Assembly (NCBI RefSeq): GCF_014196625.1
Contig: NZ_JACIDZ010000015.1
Location: forward strand, 62,001-126,000
Direction of reading: 5' to 3'
Origin: Martelella radicis
GTDB lineage: Bacteria; Pseudomonadota; Alphaproteobacteria; Rhizobiales; Rhizobiaceae
DNA: 64,000 bases
Of this stretch, positions 61,701-64,000 are shown in pieces (position 1 is the first letter of the stretch; every line of letters begins with the position of its first letter). The position numbers and the translations under genes were made by a program. The notes under the pieces are model-generated. The model ran no database searches. It had not been told where the DNA came from and saw only the letters and a list, made by a program, of their open reading frames with translations.

Positions 61701-64000
61701 ACGGTGCCGGTATTGGTCGCAATGCCGCCGGAGACTTCGAGCGTGTCGTCTATGGTGCCGGTATTTGTGAAGACGCCGGCGCTGACGGAGGTCGCGCCAT
61801 TGACCGTTCCGGTGTTTGTGGCAACACCGCCTGATACGGAAAGCGTGTCGTCTATGGTGCCGGTATTGGTGAAGATACCGGCGCTGACGGAGGTCGCGCC
61901 ATTGACCGTTCCGGTGTTTGTGGCGACACCGCCTGATACGGAAAGCGTATTGTCTATGGTGCCGACATTGGTGAACACGCCGCCGCTCACGGAAGTTGCG
62001 CCCTCAAGCAGCCCGCTTGCCGTATTGGTGACAACGCCGCCGGAGAAGGAGGCGGCGCCAGTCACGGTGCCGGTATTGGTCACCACGCCGCCGGAAACCC
62101 CGAGCGTGTTGTCGATCGTGCCGTTATTGGTAAAGACCGTCAGCGCGCCGGATACCGTCGTCGCGCCATTGATCGTGCCGTCATTGGTGGTGATGCCGCC
62201 GGTGATTGTGGTTGCACCATCAAGAACGCCGCCGCTGTTGTTGGTCACCACACCGCCGGAGATCGCCGTCGTCCCCGTCACCGTGCCGTCATTGGTGAAG
62301 ATGCCGCCGGTGTTGGAGAGCGTGCCGATCGTGCCGCCGCTCTCATTGGTGGCGAGGCCGGAATTTGTCAGCCCGCCGATTGTGCCGCCGCTCGCATTGG
62401 TGAAGCCGGGAACCAGGACCAGGCCGAGCGAGGAATTGGTCACCATCCCTGTGACGGAACCATTATTGGTGACGACCCCGCCAGTAATGCCAAGCGTGTT
62501 GTCGATCGTGCCATTGTTGGTGAAGACCGTCAGCGCGCCGGATACCGTCGTCGCGCCATTGATCGTGCCGTCATTGGTGGTGATGCCGCCGGTGATCGTG
62601 GTTGCGCCGTCGAGGATGCCGCCGCTGTTGTTGGTCACCACGCCGCCGGAGATCGCCGTCGTCCCGGTCACCGTGCCGTCATTGGTGAAGATGCCGCCGG
62701 TGTTGGAGAGCGTGCCAATCGTGCCGCCGCTCTCATTGGTGGCAAGGCCGGAATTGGTCAGCCCGCCGATCGTGCCGCCATTGGCATTGGTGAAGCCTGG
62801 AACCGCGAGGAGGCCGAGCGAGGAATTGGTCACCATGCCGGTGATCGAGCCGTTATTGGTGACCACGCCGCCGGAAACCCCGAGCGTGTTGTCGATCGTG
62901 CCGTTATTGGTGAAGACCGTCAGCGCGCCGGATACCGTCGTCGCGCCATTGATCGTGCCGTCATTGGTGGTGATGCCGCCGGTGATCGTGGTTGCGCCGT
63001 CGAGGATGCCGCCGCTGTTGTTGGTCACCACGCCGCCGGAGATTGACGTTGTGCCCGTAACCGTCCCGGAATTGGTGAAGGTTCCGCCGGTGTTGGAGAG
63101 CGTGCCGATCGTGCCGCCGTTTTCATTGGTGGCAAGGCCGGAATTTGTCAGCCCGCCGATCGAGCCGCCATTGGCATTGGTGAAACCGGGAACCGCAAGG
63201 AGGCCGAGCGAGGAATTGGTCACCATCCCTGTGACGGAACCATTATTGGTAACCACGCCGCCGGAAACCCCGAGCGTGTTGTCGATCGTGCCATTGTTGG
63301 TGAAGACCGTCAGCGCGCCGGATACCGTCGTCGCGCCATTGATCGTACCGTCATTGGTGGTGATGCCGCCGGTGATTGTGGTTGCACCATCAAGAACGCC
63401 GCCGCTGTTGTTGGTCACCACGCCGCCGGAGATCGACGTTGTCCCGGTCACCGTGCCGTCATTGGTGAAGATGCCGCCGGTGTTGGAGAGCGTGCCAATC
63501 GTGCCGCCACTCTCGTTGGTGGCAAGGCCGGAATTTGTCAGCCCGCCGATCGAGCCGCCATTGGCATTGGTGAAGCCTGGAACCGCGAGGAGGCCGAGCG
63601 AGGAGTTGGTCACCATCCCGGTGACAGAACCATTATTGGTGACGACCCCGCCAGTAATGCCAAGCGTGTTATCGATCGTGCCGTTATTGGTTGCCGTCCC
63701 GGAGGAAACTGACGTCGTACCGTTCACCGTGCCGGAATTGACAATGGAGCCGCCGGACACAATCGCCGCACCGTTGAAAACGCCACCTGCGTCGACTGTG
63801 ATGCTTCCGAACAAATCGGCGGTCATGGACGTAGCCGTCAGGTCGCCGCCGTTGCGAATTGTGAGACCACCGCCATTGCCTACGGTGACTGTCTGGACGG
63901 TATAGGTCTGATCAAGCCAGGCGGGCGTCAGGGTGGCGGAGATGATTGCGCCATCACCGGCGCCAGGGGCGGTATTTCCGCTCCAGTTCGAACCGTTAAC
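58778..64000 (-). CDS. Giant autotransporter adhesin (5' end beyond the window)
   Basis: The frame is open from the stop at 58,778 to the window edge, at least 1,740 codons; the start and signal peptide lie outside. The part at the edge has WSGNTAPGAGDGAIIS, typical of the start of alphaproteobacterial autotransporter passengers. The passenger (to about 59,750) is Gly/Thr/Asn/Ser-rich with hundreds of short TNxG strands, as in a long beta-helix. The last 290 residues are a type Va autotransporter barrel (FGGVELGIDYGCFDLG, QRYFGAYASYFAGPFIAEL) ending in MRVQF with the required terminal Phe. It would be exposed on the cell surface as an adhesin. The apparent in-frame ATG at 63,826 is internal. 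Confidence 0.9.
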   Translation of the reverse strand, partial: VNGSNWSGNTAPGAGDGAIISATLTPAWLDQTYTVQTVTVGNGGGLTIRNGGDLTATSMTADLFGSITVDAGGVFNGAAIVSGGSIVNSGTVNGTTSVSSGTATNNGTIDNTLGITGGVVTNNGSVTGMVTNSSLGLLAVPGFTNANGGSIGGLTNSGLATNESGGTIGTLSNTGGIFTNDGTVTGTTSISGGVVTNNSGGVLDGATTITGGITTNDGTINGATTVSGALTVFTNNGTIDNTLGVSGGVVTNNGSVTGMVTNSSLGLLAVPGFTNANGGSIGGLTNSGLATNENGGTIGTLSNTGGTFTNSGTVTGTTSISGGVVTNNSGGILDGATTITGGITTNDGTINGATTVSGALTVFTNNGTIDNTLGVSGGVVTNNGSITGMVTNSSLGLLAVPGFTNANGGTIGGLTNSGLATNESGGTIGTLSNTGGIFTNDGTVTGTTAISGGVVTNNSGGILDGATTITGGITTNDGTINGATTVSGALTVFTNNGTIDNTLGITGGVVTNNGSVTGMVTNSSLGLVLVPGFTNASGGTIGGLTNSGLATNESGGTIGTLSNTGGIFTNDGTVTGTTAISGGVVTNNSGGVLDGATTITGGITTNDGTINGATTVSGALTVFTNNGTIDNTLGVSGGVVTNTGTVTGAASFSGGVVTNTASGLLEGATSVSGGVFTNVGTIDNTLSVSGGVATNTGTVNGATSVSAGIFTNTGTIDDTLSVSGGVATNTGTVNGATSVSAGVFTNTGTIDDTLEVSGGIATNTGTVAGPALVSGGLLTNTGTLQSTLDVTGGFVANEAGGDVVGLTTIYDGDVTNGLISGANFGAVVNYSTGAVNSEGFTNGSFGRTESLVNHGSATNLIGGSIGTVTNEAGSFNNSGSIDGALIVNGGFVNNNGNGVLNDGTVGGLTTISNDGVVTNSGTLADVTNSSSAGGGGTGFINEAGGVAGALTNSGGATNQAGGTLASVLNTAGSFANAGSVTGTLDVTGGLADNTGTVGGLTTISNDGVVTNSGMLANVTNGSSAGGGGFGFINQSGGMAGTLTNSGNAINQTGGTLASVMTSAGGFTNDGNVTGALDVTGGTASNTGTVGGLTTISNDGVVTNSGTLSDVANSSSAGGSGFGFINQNGGVAGALTNSANAENQTGGTLASVTSNAGFFRNAGTVSGDVAINGGSAENTGRIGGATDIALAGLLNNSGVIDGLTTNNGVFTSTGTLNGGLVNSGVAGIRGVINGMITNTNALDDSFVLTGDLSGNGTLDNQGTFTAWGGYTIAGIDIENNGTLNASNFNTDTNTLKSAGASATTLTVDGNITRGGRIALGTYADTTTDRIDVTGDFTGDAFDLALYGLENLDTPDERTLISIDGTYSAKVGNVYGLGNTANPLIVNSVRESSNAVFLSTALDTISIGSTLGGIYATQAFTGITTNRFDDSYVTEVDAAQKGCSAGSYTRMNGGTLKTASTASSAGSPSAKTNANTTFGGVELGIDYGCFDLGQTGGQVNFGLLGGLSSGSVSSNETAGGIGYSGLNDFDQRYFGAYASYFAGPFIAELRTTYGRTSYDINQMRMAPGLSTTVFDQPGFDVDQYTASGYLGYSFDMDRFSLLPSIGLSYSNSSFKDDLLAASGTPARITFDDMDTLVGSVGLAASASFVLDENKGTIQPFLSGTYYNNFADDPTANYVSSAGIRTPITTSTVDSYGEVSLGFNYLAPAMGNMRQLSSQLRADFPVGDDVSGAQVSLSMRVQF
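60711..61280 (-). repeat. Three passenger repeats with a 276-bp period
   Basis: The segment encoding VGGLTTISNDGVVTNSG recurs with its DNA landmark TTGGAGATCG at 60,711 and 60,987 and its variant at 61,263, that is every 276 bp (92 codons). Each unit also contains an AGGGGFGFIN-like glycine turn. Confidence 0.75.
61740..61980 (-). repeat. Three passenger repeats with a 102-bp period
   Basis: The landmark TCTATGGTGCCG occurs at about 61,748, 61,850 and 61,952, giving a 34-codon period. The units encode variants of TNTGTVNGATSVSAGIFTNT. Confidence 0.7.
62111..63670 (-). repeat. Four passenger repeats with an exact 390-bp period
   Basis: The landmark GTGACGGAACC or a variant of it lies at 62,451, 62,841, 63,231 and 63,621, exactly 390 bp apart. 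Each unit encodes 130 residues containing GMVTNSSLGL, FTNANGG, GTIGTLSN and TVSGALTVFTNN. Units differ by scattered substitutions, such as VLVPGF in one against LAVPGF in the others. Such long, near-identical copies allow length change by recombination. Confidence 0.9.

Noticed and set aside
61653-63905. A 750-codon open frame on the plus strand, and another at 60,072-61,514
   Set aside because: Both are antisense to the repetitive autotransporter passenger and consist of Val/Pro/Ser/Thr repeats mirroring it. The minus-strand frame has the barrel domain and the terminator, so these are shadows.

Overview
The window looks like a chromosomal stretch of an alphaproteobacterium of the order Hyphomicrobiales, most like the Rhizobiaceae. 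The backbone is GC-rich, with TTG and GTG starts. Its gene order follows the rhizobial pattern: CBS-domain protein/lnt/HTH/metK/trmB, def-fmt-truA, dapD-dapE, and rpmH-rnpA-yidC-engB-argB. Palindromic elements typical of this order are scattered between genes. The genus cannot be fixed from the sequence alone; Martelella or a relative is only a guess.

Bases 1-32,900 are backbone. They carry envelope and methionine-cycle genes (CBS protein, lnt, metK), tRNA modification and translation genes (trmB, def, fmt, truA, rnpA, rpmH), a small heat-shock gene with its DUF1150 partner, nucleoside hydrolase and ribokinase (purine/ribose salvage), rmuC, an arsC-arsH pair without a local arsR, lysine biosynthesis (dapD, dapE), argB, two DHA2-type efflux pumps in tandem, an ECF sigma/anti-sigma/fasciclin module, engB and yidC, and an orphan histidine kinase. 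One AT-rich orphan gene (19,849-21,024) interrupts this backbone.

Bases about 32,982-57,868 form a 24.9-kb integrative mobilizable element in the 3' end of a tRNA-Arg(ACG) gene. It has a large serine recombinase at the tRNA end, a VirD4/TraG-like coupling ATPase with three tiny membrane proteins, and MobC plus relaxase at the far end. It has no mating-pair genes of its own, so it presumably borrows a type IV secretion channel. The cargo comprises a Gabija-like OLD nuclease/UvrD helicase pair with a zinc-ribbon-like partner, an AbiEi/AbiEii toxin-antitoxin system, an ArdC-type antirestriction protein behind a structured leader, a resolvase cassette, a DUF2235 hydrolase with a peptidoglycan-binding partner, an exported EEP-family phosphatase/nuclease, and several AT-rich unknowns.

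The most striking observation concerns the two ends. A 10-nt direct repeat lies at the tRNA 3' end and in front of the mob genes. Joining the ends at this repeat would put the recombinase frame exactly in register with a 45-codon ORF whose stop overlaps the mobC start. In the integrated state the recombinase instead runs antisense through the tRNA gene. Excision would therefore restore a different recombinase C-terminus and connect the coupling-protein/recombinase operon directly to mobC-relaxase. This suggests a mobilization operon that is complete only in the circular form.

Bases 57,869-58,777 are a degenerate, GC-rich flank. Bases 58,778-64,000 hold the 3' part of a very large autotransporter gene, whose start lies beyond the window. 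Its passenger is built from three classes of exact-period tandem repeats.
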